DNA from: Phlebotomus papatasi | Lineage: Eukaryota > Arthropoda > Insecta > Diptera > Psychodidae | Direction of reading: 5' to 3' | Assembly: GCF_024763615.1 (NCBI RefSeq) | Contig: NC_077222.1 | Span: 60,016,001-60,080,000, forward strand | DNA length: 64,000 nt | Shown here: positions 34,201-42,085 of the stretch, in pieces | Position numbering within the stretch: the stretch's first letter is position 1 | Layout: the number at the start of each line of letters is the position of its first letter | Made by a program: the position numbers and the translations under genes | The notes under the pieces: model-generated | The model's database searches: none | What the model saw: the letters and a program-made list of their open reading frames with translations, nothing else | What the model was told of the DNA's origin: nothing

Positions 34201-35719
34201 ACTTACCCTAATATTTTTTAGTAGCAAATATTTTTAAAAATCCATTTGGCAAACTCTTTAAATAATTATCAAGAGGCGGAACAGGTATCTTTGAAAATCT
34301 AAGCATTTTTTTTTCTTTGAAATAAAATTAGAACACTGTGCATTGAGTATTTCGCGTGTTTTATCTAAATTTGTATAAATGAGCAAAAGTCGTACCGGAT
34401 TTGGAAGAAACTCTTTCTCATCATGAGCAATACACACTTCAGCAATTAAAAGATAAGGTTGGCAAAACATTTGTATACGACTAAAAATGAGGAAAAGAGA
34501 GCTGATATGGGCAGAGGAATCTACAATTATGGCCATATGTACATATCCTATCCATATACATAGTATAAAAGTATTAAAATTGAACTTTGCATTGAAAAAG
34601 ATTGTTAGAAGAATGGAGATTTTGTGTTGACTTACATTTGGTCTCTTTGGCTTCTCCTGCTGCTGACTCCGTCGACATTGTCTTATCCATTGATTCACGT
34701 ACACCACCCCGGAATTCTGCAAGTTGTTCCGCATGTTGGAGATTTGTTGGTGTCACAAGATCCCGATCAAATGCCTTGGGAAAGGCATCACCTTCACGTC
34801 CATTGCTCGAACAAACACTTTCTTGATCATCGCATCCCTCCACTGATCCAACACCCAATTCCGGGAATGTTTCATCCTTCACCAGGAGGGAATCCTTTCC
34901 TGGAGAATGGGTATTTTCGTAGCGATTTATCTGTGGTTTTGGATAGTACACTTCGGGCTTGTCATTGCTAGCCTCATTTCCCACCCTCATATGAGCAATA
35001 TCGTGAAATATTGCTGCATTTACGACCAAATCCATGGGTGCAATGACCCCATAGCTCTCAGGGCCATGTTCAATCACCAGTGGATCAGATACATTGGGAT
35101 CGAACATAACAGCATTTGGTGTCACGAGAAGAACACCTCCTACAACACCCTGGCCATCAGTTATGTGCCTCACATTGATTTTGAGGAATCTCTGCGTGAT
35201 TACAGGATCATCCTCATTATGATGTCCCTGGACATTTGGTGACGATACTCGCTCAATATGGCCAGGCTTTGGTGAACCAGGCCGTAGGCCATCAAGCAAT
35301 TCTGTAATGAAAAGTCAGAAGTTTGAATATATTTCGCATGATCATCTAATTTACATAAATATGATCATCACATTATTAGACGTAGAAAAAATCATCTAAA
35401 AAAATATTACTCTGTAATTTATTAGCATAATTCCGCGTACGCGAGTGACAAATCATAGAGAAAACACAGCTGAACAATTTTTACGAGTTTATATTCAATT
35501 AAAATCCAATCGATACTCTGGGCCTTTTATCCTTCACGCCATGAATTAACAATCACGCGTATGCCACAATCCAATATTATTGATGTTTTAAGAGAGAAAA
35601 CAAACACTCTCTGGGTAAATGAAACAGGTGGATTTATTTCGAATGAATGAAGTCGAATGATTTTTATTAATGTACAGAGAAATCTTACCACCGGTCTTTC
35701 TAAATACTGCCGTAAACAT
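22047..35719 (-). CDS. mtd: OXR1/NCOA7 family protein (mustard, mtd), N-terminal and central part, seven exons
   Basis: OXR1-family proteins protect cells from oxidative damage and share a C-terminal TLDc domain. In Drosophila the single homologue is mustard. Seven minus-strand exons join in phase: 35719-35689, 35301-34636, 29453-29321, 28046-27599, 23083-22950, 22574-22452 and 22204-22047, about 564 codons. Residues 49-117 form the strongly conserved GRAM/PH-like segment (KINVRHITDGQGVVGG, LVTPNAVMFDP, AAIFHDIAHMRV). Further on come the conserved LEERRKSLLDHHW, MLKRLSYPLAWVEGLTGE, PPLTPHEG and SIDDMPELFVSFD. This start gives a short isoform without an N-terminal LysM domain. The TLDc exons were not found between 1 and 22046 and should lie left of the window. 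Other start exons may lie to the right but none was recognised. Confidence 0.93.
22452..22574 (-). CDS. mtd: mtd exon 6 (phase-neutral, could be a cassette exon)
   Basis: 123 bases between acceptor AATTATTTAG and donor GTAAGG. It encodes SELGGNLFLSKTPSEDSGG followed by PPLTPHEGQSTPG, the proline- and serine-rich linker of the family. Its length is a multiple of three and its phases match both neighbours, so exon 5 could also splice directly to exon 7. It stands out by its GC-richness within an AT-rich intron. Confidence 0.88.
22841..22859. repeat. (TA)n microsatellite
   Basis: A TA dinucleotide run of about 19 bases in the intron between mtd exons 5 and 6. Confidence 0.9.
22950..23083 (-). 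CDS. mtd: mtd exon 5
   Basis: 134 bases between acceptor TTTATTCTGTTCAG and donor GTAAGC. It opens with MLKRLSYPLAWVEGLTGE, a block conserved in OXR1 proteins, and ends in FSKVFS plus a split codon. Because it begins with an in-frame ATG directly after a good acceptor, it could also serve as the start of a shorter isoform. Confidence 0.92.
23538..23610. repeat. (TTAA)n-rich simple repeat
   Basis: A run of ATTAATTA units with few interruptions, lying in the long intron 4 of mtd. Confidence 0.9.
23625..24310. repeat. Diverged element with repeated GAGTT...AACTC blocks
   Basis: It begins ACACTCAGAAAAATA, close to the terminus of the MITE at 25510. The blocks GAGTTAAAATAACTC and GAGTTGTTTTAAC recur at 23735-23905 and 24195-24300. 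A 75-base unit containing ACATCGATAT is directly repeated at about 24141-24215 and 24228-24301. The same ACATCGAT block occurs in the 25510 MITE, so this is a larger decayed relative. Confidence 0.6.
24932..25216. repeat. Two tandem copies of a hairpin-forming repeat
   Basis: Each copy (about 24932-25050 and 25103-25216) starts with AGCCGAGANACGGCTTA and ends near its reverse complement TAAGCCGTTTCTCGGCTTAAG, then TCTAGGGCATAA. Each copy alone can fold into a hairpin, and the pair is a diverged direct duplication with a period near 171. Confidence 0.75.
25510..25763. mobile_element. MITE, 254 bp, TA target duplication
   Basis: The ends CACTGAGAAAAAAAC and ATTTCTCTCAGTG are inverted and flanked by TA. 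The interior contains GGGTAATTTTAACCCCTAAT and ACATCGATTTCGGATC. A second copy in reverse orientation starts at 63875 and runs off the window. Confidence 0.8.
26108..27090. mobile_element. TIR element, 983 bp, TA target duplication
   Basis: The terminal inverted repeats start GGGGAAAGTGACCATGCTTG and match over about 28 bases at both ends, flanked by TA. No transposase is seen. It is a non-autonomous element inside intron 4 of mtd; the short frames within it are not taken as genes. Confidence 0.88.
27599..28046 (-). CDS. mtd: mtd exon 4
   Basis: 448 bases (442 if the acceptor is CAAAG at 28040) ending before donor GTATGATC. It encodes an acidic start (SQEDEEDLAEESLE), a low-complexity linker with SCHDSGIDIRDP, then a basic end (DKTGDKKNK). 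Both candidate acceptors keep the frame; the upstream one (CCAATAG) gives serine and the other arginine at the junction. Confidence 0.88.
28187..29090. mobile_element. Stowaway-like element, 904 bp, TA target duplication
   Basis: The ends CTCCCTCCGTTCCGAAATAA and its reverse complement are flanked by TA. The inverted repeat extends to about 36 bases. The right end holds a second, inner copy of the terminus (near 28995-29045). A further inverted pair of about 60 bases lies inside (28579-28640 and 28772-28840, around CCCCCATAAGTTGACCCTG). No transposase motif is seen. Confidence 0.87.
29321..29453 (-). CDS. mtd: mtd exon 3
   Basis: 133 bases between acceptor TTTTTATTGCAG and donor GTAAATAA. 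It encodes an acidic/lysine-rich start and then MKSLEERRKSLLDHHWAIPS, highly conserved in OXR1 proteins. The first codon is completed from exon 2 (serine) and the last is completed by exon 4. Confidence 0.92.
30994..31206 (-). mobile_element. MITE-like repeat, about 210 bp
   Basis: The near-inverted ends read TTACGGGCTTCAGACC and GACTGGAGGCTTAGCCC in reverse. The body closely matches 51582-51783 in opposite orientation, and a fragment (GAGGTTTAACCCAGTTCTCG) lies near 24481. It is a dispersed non-coding family. Confidence 0.75.
31466..31612 (+). repeat. Dispersed repeat, copy 1
   Basis: It matches 63722-63867 in the same orientation: TTTACGGATATTT, GATTTATTACTGAT, AAATTTAACC, GGTTAAACT, ATTCAA.ATGGCGAT. 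No coding potential is seen. Confidence 0.75.
31760..31915 (+). repeat. Dispersed repeat, related to 54139-54297
   Basis: The shared blocks are TCGAAGAC.GG, ACAAGTT, GATTATATAA and CCTCTCTCTTTGAGTT, then TAAAATAGG. A shorter fragment lies near 20105. No coding potential is seen. Confidence 0.65.
32739..33780 (+). mobile_element. Pogo-like non-autonomous element with remnant helix-turn-helix
   Basis: The left terminus GGGGAAGTGTGCCAAATTTC is preceded by TA. The right end GAAATTTGGCACACTTA abuts the inverted terminus of the next element. The frame at 33271-33465 encodes FYEKDDVEKALEEFRKGK followed by SARKFE, matching the Psq-type helix-turn-helix of pogo/Tigger transposases. Only this N-terminal DNA-binding segment survives. 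The element lies in mtd intron 2. Confidence 0.75.
33781..34208. mobile_element. Second pogo-like MITE, head-to-head with the first
   Basis: It starts GGGTAAGTGTGCCAAATTTC and ends GGCCGGAATTAGGCACACTT followed by ACCC and TA. It has no coding content. Together with 32739-33780 it may represent a composite with shared outer TA duplications (32737-32738 and 34209-34210). Confidence 0.72.
34636..35301 (-). CDS. mtd: mtd exon 2
   Basis: 666 bases between acceptor CATTACAG and donor GTAAGTCA. It encodes LLDGLRPGSPKPGHIERV, then the GRAM/PH-like core with HITDGQGVVGG and VLLVTPNAVMFDPNVSDP, and an acidic serine-rich linker ending KETK. The conserved core is almost unchanged between insects and vertebrates, which makes the identification firm. 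The 3' end splices in phase to exon 3. Confidence 0.95.
35689..35719 (-). CDS. mtd: mtd start exon (short isoform)
   Basis: ATG at 35719 followed by codons for MFTAVFRKTG and one base, then donor GTAAGATT. The split codon completed by exon 2 is glutamate, giving TG-ELLDGLRPG. The phase match and strong donor support it. The 5' untranslated region should extend toward 35880; no clear TATA box is seen. Confidence 0.75.
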
Positions 35720-36425
35720 TACGACATCATATAAGAAATCACACTACACACGGTCAAAATTCTGCACTTTTAGAAAATTTATTTCACTGGAAATAACTAG
35801 AAAATATGTCAAGAAAAATGCGCTTCTCTTCACGTCAACTTGGAATTGAACATCAGCAGCGCTATAAGTACGTGGTGTATTGTTAAAATTTATGGTGTAC
35901 GATCTGACAGACTCTGACATATCCAGCTGAATTTTATTCTCTTCTCTCTTTCTCTTTTATTCTTCAAATTGTGTTTATATTGCCGCGAGAAAGAGCTGGA
36001 GAATGAAGAATGATAAGAATTCCCATCGGAAAACCGATCATATGGTTTGTGTCTCGAATATCGAATTATTCAACAGACCCTGAAAGAATTATGCGAACAG
36101 TGAATATAATTTCATAGAATCCCAATAAATGCCTTATCAGTAATCACACAAATATATCGAATATATCAATAAATTAATATAAGATATTTTATTTAATTAA
36201 AAAATTAAATATATTATTTTTAATCTCTAAATTAGATGACAAAAGATTCTACCTAGTCTAATTCTGTACCTTGCTGAATGAAATGATACAAAAGTAGGTA
36301 GAAAGTGATCCAGTATCCAAAACTTTGATAAAAATTCTAAATTTAACAAATAAATGAATAATTTGTCTCTATTTTAAATTCAGGAATGCAATCCTAAAGT
36401 ACTTCTAGTCATAACCAGTAGCGTA
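35720..36425. other. Upstream of mtd short isoform, likely 5'UTR and promoter region
   Basis: No other gene is seen. The first about 160 bases on the minus strand are moderately GC-rich (for example GACGTGAAGAGAAGCGC) and fit a 5' untranslated leader. Beyond this the DNA is plain AT-rich sequence. Confidence 0.35.
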
Positions 36426-37492
36426 CTCTGAAAAAAATAATTTGCAAAATGATGCAAAAGGAGAACACCTACTCTATGTAATTAACCAAAAAGGGTAGTA
36501 ACCCTGGTTCCAATCAACTTTTTTGCAAAAATCGATTAATTTCAATCGATTTTTGGTCAATTCGAATTCAATAAACTTTGTTTTGCAAAAGAATGAAAAA
36601 GGATGCAAAAGTTTGCCATTTTGCACGCGTCAAAATAAGCAATTTCCAGTGGCTTCCAGTTCCAGTGTCGCTCAGAATTGTCAAATGGCAGACAAAATAA
36701 TAATTCACAGTGCAGTTAATTCGCAAAGTGGTGATAGTTTTCGCGTGTTTTCTCGATAAATGTAATAGTGGAAAATGGGAGGAAAAGCTCCTACGTTAGA
36801 GATTTGTGTTGTGATTCACAAAAACACGGTACCGACAGAAATAAGGTGAAAATTGAGCAGTGTTTTGCAGGAAAATTGACAAACATTTTTTTGGGAAAAT
36901 GAAATTTTGTGGTTCAGAAGTTTGCTCAGGTCTATGGAGTGTTGTGTGACAAATATTTTGTGACGAAAAGACCTAAATAGTGAAATTTTTGAAGGATTTG
37001 TTCGCGAGGTTGTATCCCAATGCAAAATTTTTTGACATGTTGGATGGTTCATTCCGTTCATTCAGTAATGGTCCGACGACAAAAATTCTTGCAATTGTGA
37101 GTATTAAAATGCGAAAAAATGGGCAAAATTTGCTAATAAATTAGGTAAATAATAGATAAATTGAATAGTTTTTGAAAAAAAAGTGTACGGTGATAGTGGA
37201 GTGAAAATTGAAAAGTGCGTGCAATTAACATTTTCATTGAGAATATGTGTACGTCGATTTTGTGTTAATGCGGCAGACAAGAATGCCAAATTCTATTTGT
37301 AGTGTTTCACCACATATGGCGCTACTATAGTGCTCATTTGGAGGCAAAAATTTGCAAAAATTTACAAAGTTACAAATTGGGTGCAAATTTTTGCACTCAA
37401 TTGCAAATTTTTCGTTTAATTCGAAATTCATCTGCAAAATTAATCGATTTTTGCACCCTTTTACACCCTTTTGCAAATTATTTCTTTCAGAG
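36426..37492. mobile_element. TIR element, 1067 bp, TA target duplication
   Basis: The ends CTCTGAAAAAAATAATTTGC and GCAAATTATTTCTTTCAGAG are inverted and flanked by TA. Subterminal TTTGCAAAA and ATCGATTTTTG motifs recur in inverted orientation on both sides. Short frames inside (36523-36759 and 37302-37568) lack family features. Confidence 0.82.
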
Positions 37493-37495
37493 TAT

Positions 37496-37548
37496 TGGTC
37501 CCTCTATGGAACGTTGTGTCACTATTATCATTATTATTATTATTATCT
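37496..37548 (+). mobile_element. SINE 3' end with ATT-repeat tail
   Basis: TGGTCCCTCTATGGAACG then TTGTGTCACTATT and a run of ATT match the 3' end of the SINE at 5797. The 5' part is absent, and the fragment starts right at the end of the preceding TIR element. Confidence 0.75.
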
Positions 37549-38015
37549 ATGATTACTATATTTTATAGTTTCCATAGCTGTATATTAGGTAGTTGTAAAT
37601 ATTGCTAGACTGAATAGTAGAGAGAATATGTACTCTGGAGAAAATATTGAGATTTTCTGTCTTTTGTGCCGTACTTTATTTGCAAACGTTAGACATAAGA
37701 TTTGATTTTCAAATTCAATTCCAAGAAAATTGAGTTTTCATTTAATTACAATATCTGCCTATGTCAGAGTCAGGAGCTTGAGTTGAAAACAAGAAATTAT
37801 CACGAGCTTGATTCAATATTCAAATTTTCTCGAAGGACATGCAAATCAAGTGAATTTGTGGTCAGGAACGCAATTAACATTCTTTTTTGTCTTGTTTGTG
37901 TCCGAACCGCAGTAAGGGAAATTTGCGTGGTATTTGAAATATTTTAATGGAAATACAAATGGAAAGAAAAGAAGAATCCTGGAATAGAATATATACATTT
38001 GTGGCGATACAGTAG

Positions 38016-38271
38016 AGTGAGCTTAATGTGTTGCCCAAAGTTGACGCCCACATTTTTGTCGGTGGACCAGCTGAAAAAACAGCCAGCAATAACAAGAAAC
38101 TTTCGGGCACCAAGGGGAGACTGGCACACAAAAAAAGCTCTTTCAGGAATGTTTTGGGTTCACATTCATTTCCTGCAAATTTATTTGGTCATGCAAAATT
38201 ATTCCTCAACCATCGTCCCCTAAACCTCTCTGACCAATCTAACTGGGCACGAGAAACTGATATGTGCACAA
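38016..38271 (+). CDS. Possible internal exon of an unidentified plus-strand gene
   Basis: An open frame of about 85 codons with coding-like composition lies between a possible acceptor (ACAGTAG) and a good donor (AACT|GTGAGT). The product includes LPKVDAHIFVGGP, KSSFRNVLGSHSFP and SNWARETDMCTN. I do not recognise a family. No partner exons were found nearby, the polypyrimidine tract is weak, and the frame could belong to a decayed mobile element or be chance. Confidence 0.3.
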
Positions 38272-38852
38272 ACTGTGAGTTTCGGGGTGGTTTATAAAAC
38301 ATTTGTTCGGTTTGTGTTTTACACCAAATACAGAGATTATAAATTTGTGCACTGTGTTTCAGATATACGGCTATACAACAATTTGAAAACCTCTGAATGA
38401 CTATTCTCCCAAAATATTGTACCAGGAAACTATGATGGTGTATTGATTGAATACACGACAGGAGTATAGCTTTTCAAATACCATAAAATATTTGCTGGTC
38501 GAGTGTTCAAGTCGAATGGGCTGAAAAGTTGGGGAAAATTGAAACAAAGGAAATTGATTTTTTTTCCTAGGAAAAAGTAATATTCACCGTGTATTGAGTG
38601 AAAAATCAATGGTTTCACCGAATGCAGTTACATTTGCAAAAGTTTTTATGTTCCTGGAATTATTAATGACAAAAAATGCAAATCGATTTCGGCAGAAATT
38701 TTTCGTAATGCTCTATTTTTTTGTGTAGTATAAAGAAAATTTAACGAATAAATTAAAATGCTTTTTATTTTTTTTTTAAATAAATCCAGCAAACCTTTAT
38801 AAGTAACTTTCAGTTTAAAGTGAAAAAAAATTAATTCCCAATCAGAACTATA

Positions 38853-39054
38853 GGGGAAGTGGGGAACCATTGAATTATGGCACTTTTGAAATTAGGCTTT
38901 TTTCCCCTACTTTTTACATATATGGAACTGGGTCTTACTATGATATAAGTTAGATCTATACAAACCGATTGTAAACCTTATCGCATTATGATAAGAATTA
39001 GTTTTATTTAAAACTAGGAGAAAAACCCAATTTTTAAGGTGTCCCATTTCCTCA
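38853..39054. mobile_element. TA-flanked MITE, family A
   Basis: It starts GGGGAAGTGGGGAACCATTG after TA; the right end (GGTGTCCCATTTCCTCATA) is a diverged inverted copy. The body matches the copy at 58512, including TTTGAAATT.GGCTTTTTT and the CCCAATTT right-hand block. Confidence 0.65.
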
Positions 39055-39118
39055 TACAGGATATAAAACAATGGGTGACGGTGGTTTATCGTAAATCATT
39101 ACTAATCAACATAAATTA

Positions 39119-40286
39119 GGGTAAAAGTCCTAATTCAAAAATTCAAAACCACTTCCAGACGCTTTAACTTTGACAGAAGATTCAACATATTCAGTTCATA
39201 TTTTTTCTGAAGAGAATTACATAAATTTGCTCCTTGACTCTTCTAGAATGTTACTGTTTAGTGAAAATTCTTTAGATATAATTTGAAAACTTCTTAAATA
39301 CAAGAAAAATACGCGAGCGTAAAATGCTTCTATTGGAAACAAATTAATTCAAATGGAGACAAGGGCAAATTTCTAATTGGAGACAAACAGTTTAAGTGAA
39401 ACCGCGACGAAAGTCTTCCAAAACCTTGTTGAATTGGTCTTGAGTACAGGATTTGTTCTTATTCCTGGTTTTTTCTTTTCCCATCTAAAACAATAAGAAA
39501 ATCTCTCCATAAAATCATATTTCCGGGGTTTCCTAATGAAGCACTTGCAGATATTTTTTCTTTACGGTCAGTAGAATATTTGAATGAAATATACACGGAT
39601 ATGACCTGGTATTTTTTTCTCCTTTATTTTCTCCTACGACGTTTCGGAGGGGTTTTCCTCCTTCTTCAGGTATGGAAAATTTTGGGAAAAAATGTCAAGA
39701 GGTATAGTTGACCTAATTGGCAATTTTGACTCTCTCACTGACACTCTCATCACAACCTTCCCACAAAGAATCAAAGAATCCTACGAAACGTCGTAGGAGA
39801 AAATAAAGGAGAAAAAAATACCAGGTCATATCCGTGTATATTTCATTCACTTGCAGATACTTCAGAAAAACCCCTTTTTGTCCACGAAATAGGTAATTAT
39901 TTCATTTGAAAACTTCACGTACCGTTAACAATGAAGATTCGCACTTAATTTAACTAAAATTAGCCAGAAATATGACATAAATGTTAAACGAAACGAATAA
40001 ACAACAGTCACCTCATTGTGTTTTTCATTGGAAAACATGGTCGATCGATGAAAAATTCGATGGTGAAAAGGTACACCTTTAATTTTTCCGAGAAATTAAC
40101 AAATAAAACTTTGTGAATATGAATGGATTTTCGCTTTACTTGGTGCAAAATTAACTAAATAATGAAACTGTGGTATAGAAAATATATAAATATAGTACTG
40201 TATTTATCATGAAAACAATGACGTTTCCATTTGAAGTAGCGAAAAATTTCCATTTGGAGCAGGTTTTGAATTAGCTTAATTTACCC
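39119..40286. mobile_element. TIR element, 1168 bp, with nested palindrome
   Basis: The ends GGGTAAAAGTCCTAATTC and GAATTAGCTTAATTTACCC are partly inverted and flanked by TA. GGAGACAA and ATTGGAGAC blocks recur inside. A 280-base palindrome is inserted at 39573-39850. No transposase is seen. Confidence 0.65.
39573..39850. repeat. Nested palindrome with hammerhead-like motif
   Basis: The left arm (39573-39645: GAATGAAATATACACGGATA, then ACCTGGTA, CTCCTTTATTTTCTCCTACG) is the reverse complement of about 39783-39850. On the minus strand, 39632-39670 reads TACCTGAAGA, a GGAGG/CCTCC stem, GAAAC, GTC and GTAGG. This meets the hammerhead ribozyme core rule. Such motifs are known in the terminal repeats of Penelope-like retroelements, so this may be a fragment of one. 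Confidence 0.6.
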
Positions 40287-40390
40287 TAGTCAGCAAGAAA
40301 ATTGTAATTCTTATAAAATAAAACAAACATTATCTTTATCTAAATATTTAATTTGCTGAAAAATAATTTCTTTTTCAATAAACTGAAATA

Positions 40391-41304
40391 GGGTGGAATA
40401 ACCGGCTATCGCCATGTTTAGGAAAAAATTAAATTCATTTAATCATAACTTTTGAATCCTTGTTACAAGATAAGTCAAATTTGACACAAAGTTACTTAGA
40501 TGTATTGGCTCTAGATACGTGGAAACAATAATCCTAGAACATAACGCTGGACTACTTAAAAAACTGATTTTTGTTAATAATGCAAAAATAACCATTTCGT
40601 CGCCACTTTTTACCACTTTTCGCCAGTTTTGTAAAATTTGTAACCACTTCTCGCCACCCACTTGAAAAGAACCACACTCGGTTATTTTAGGCAATGCTAT
40701 GAAAAGAATACATTCACCATTTCTCTTTCCTTGTGATCACTTTATTATTACTCTCTTTAAATGATTTTTCTTCACTTTTATTTGAGAAATCAAATTAGGG
40801 GCTTTTGCAGAAAGTAAACAATGCAGATTTGACAACTGAGAATGTACGAAGTGAAGTTAGCGCCGCCTATTGAAAAGATATGGCGACAGATGGTAAAATC
40901 AATTCCAGAATATTACCACTTCTCGCCATGCCTCATTTTTATACAAAAATAATATATAATGAAATATTAATTGACTAAATACAAATTTTATGTATTCCAC
41001 AAGTGCAATTAAATATTCAATAGACAAATTATTTACCCAAATAGGTATTTTTGGCCTGATGAAAATTTGACGACACTTAGTACATTTGGTAAGAGATGTT
41101 GGATTCGATGCACTTGCTTAAAATATTGCTCTAAAATATGATCAAAATCGTGAATCCAAAACGAATAATTATTATTTTTCGATTCTATGCGTAGAAGCAG
41201 AAACAATACAAAAAAATTGCGACTCATTTATTTCATAAATTGCGAAAAATAGCGATTTCAATGTAAGTGGCGAGAAGTGGGGCACTGGCGAGAAGATTCC
41301 ACCC
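40391..41304. mobile_element. TIR element, 914 bp, TA target duplication
   Basis: The ends GGGTGGAATAACCGG and GAAGATTCCACCC are inverted at the outer 9 bases and flanked by TA. CTTCTCGCCA recurs inside in both orientations (near 40650, 40925 and 41275). The frames at 40443-40694 and 41033-41227 are not recognised as genes. Confidence 0.75.
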
Positions 41305-41560
41305 TACACAACTCATATAGTAATTTGTCCATATCGATACATGATGTAAATCGGAAATAGATCGATACACATAATGAGGTTTTTCAAAGTGAATAATGTC
41401 TTTAAAGAATATTCATACTTGGACGTTATGTATAATATATCGTAATTTTTAAAACACTTGTTTCACCTACAGTCATGCAACTTAAATAAGCTTGATTCTT
41501 TTATGGGTGACGAAAATTGTATTTGTTATATGGATATATATTTGCTTTTTTTCTTAAGTA

Positions 41561-41884
41561 GGTGAACTGTACTAAATTTCGTCCGGCTTTCAATTTCGTC
41601 CACTTCATTGTTCCTCAAATTTCCATAAATTTTTAGTTTTATTACATTCTAGGGGTTATACAATGCTAAAAAGAAATAAAAAATGTCGCATCGACGAACG
41701 AGATGATGTGAAAAAGGCTACAGAAGAATTCCGGAAAAGCAAGGAATTGAGAAACAAAGTGGCCGAAATATTACCTAAAGCAACACTCCTTAAAAAAAAG
41801 TAGCATTATATTACAAATATTAAATTTCAAACATAAGACTTTGGCGCTTGCATGCAACTATGCCGAAATTTGATATAGGTACCC
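41561..41884 (+). mobile_element. Pogo-like MITE, 324 bp, with helix-turn-helix remnant
   Basis: Flanked by TA. The termini resemble those of 32739-33780 (AAATTTCGTCCGGCTT; TGCAACTATGCCGAAATTT). The interior GATGATGTGAAAAAGGCTAC encodes a decayed version of the same DDVEKAL helix seen at 33.3 kb. Confidence 0.72.
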
Positions 41885-41934
41885 TACTTTTTCTACACAG
41901 TAGTATTATCGCTCTCATTATTATACTACAACTT

Positions 41935-42085
41935 AGGGCGTCTACGCACTAGAAGCAATTTTCGTCAAAAAATTTCCCTTAAAAAATTGAAATTTCTGTT
42001 TATTAATAATAGGGAAAATTTTCTTTAACAAAGCACTTTTTGAAAAAAAAAAAAATTATCGTAGTGTATCGAGGCTTTTAAGTAG
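41935..42085. mobile_element. Short TIR element related to 44913-45049
   Basis: The left end GGCGTCTACGCACTAGAAGC, then AATTTTCGTCAAAAAA, matches the ends of the copy near 45 kb. The right end (GTGTATCGAGGCTTTTAAG) is a weaker inverted copy. Confidence 0.6.

Larger units (their letters stand above)
29454..34635. other. Large mtd intron 2, filled with repeats
   Basis: It contains the MITE at 30994, dispersed repeats at 31466 and 31760, and the pogo-like elements at 32739-34208. No further coding exon of mtd was recognised. The direct motif GTACCCATGA occurs at 29571 and 30408. Confidence 0.6.

Noticed and set aside
34258..34734. 158-codon minus-strand frame and the plus-strand frames at 34602-35242
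   Set aside because: They are shadows of mtd exon 2 or run on into the following intron.
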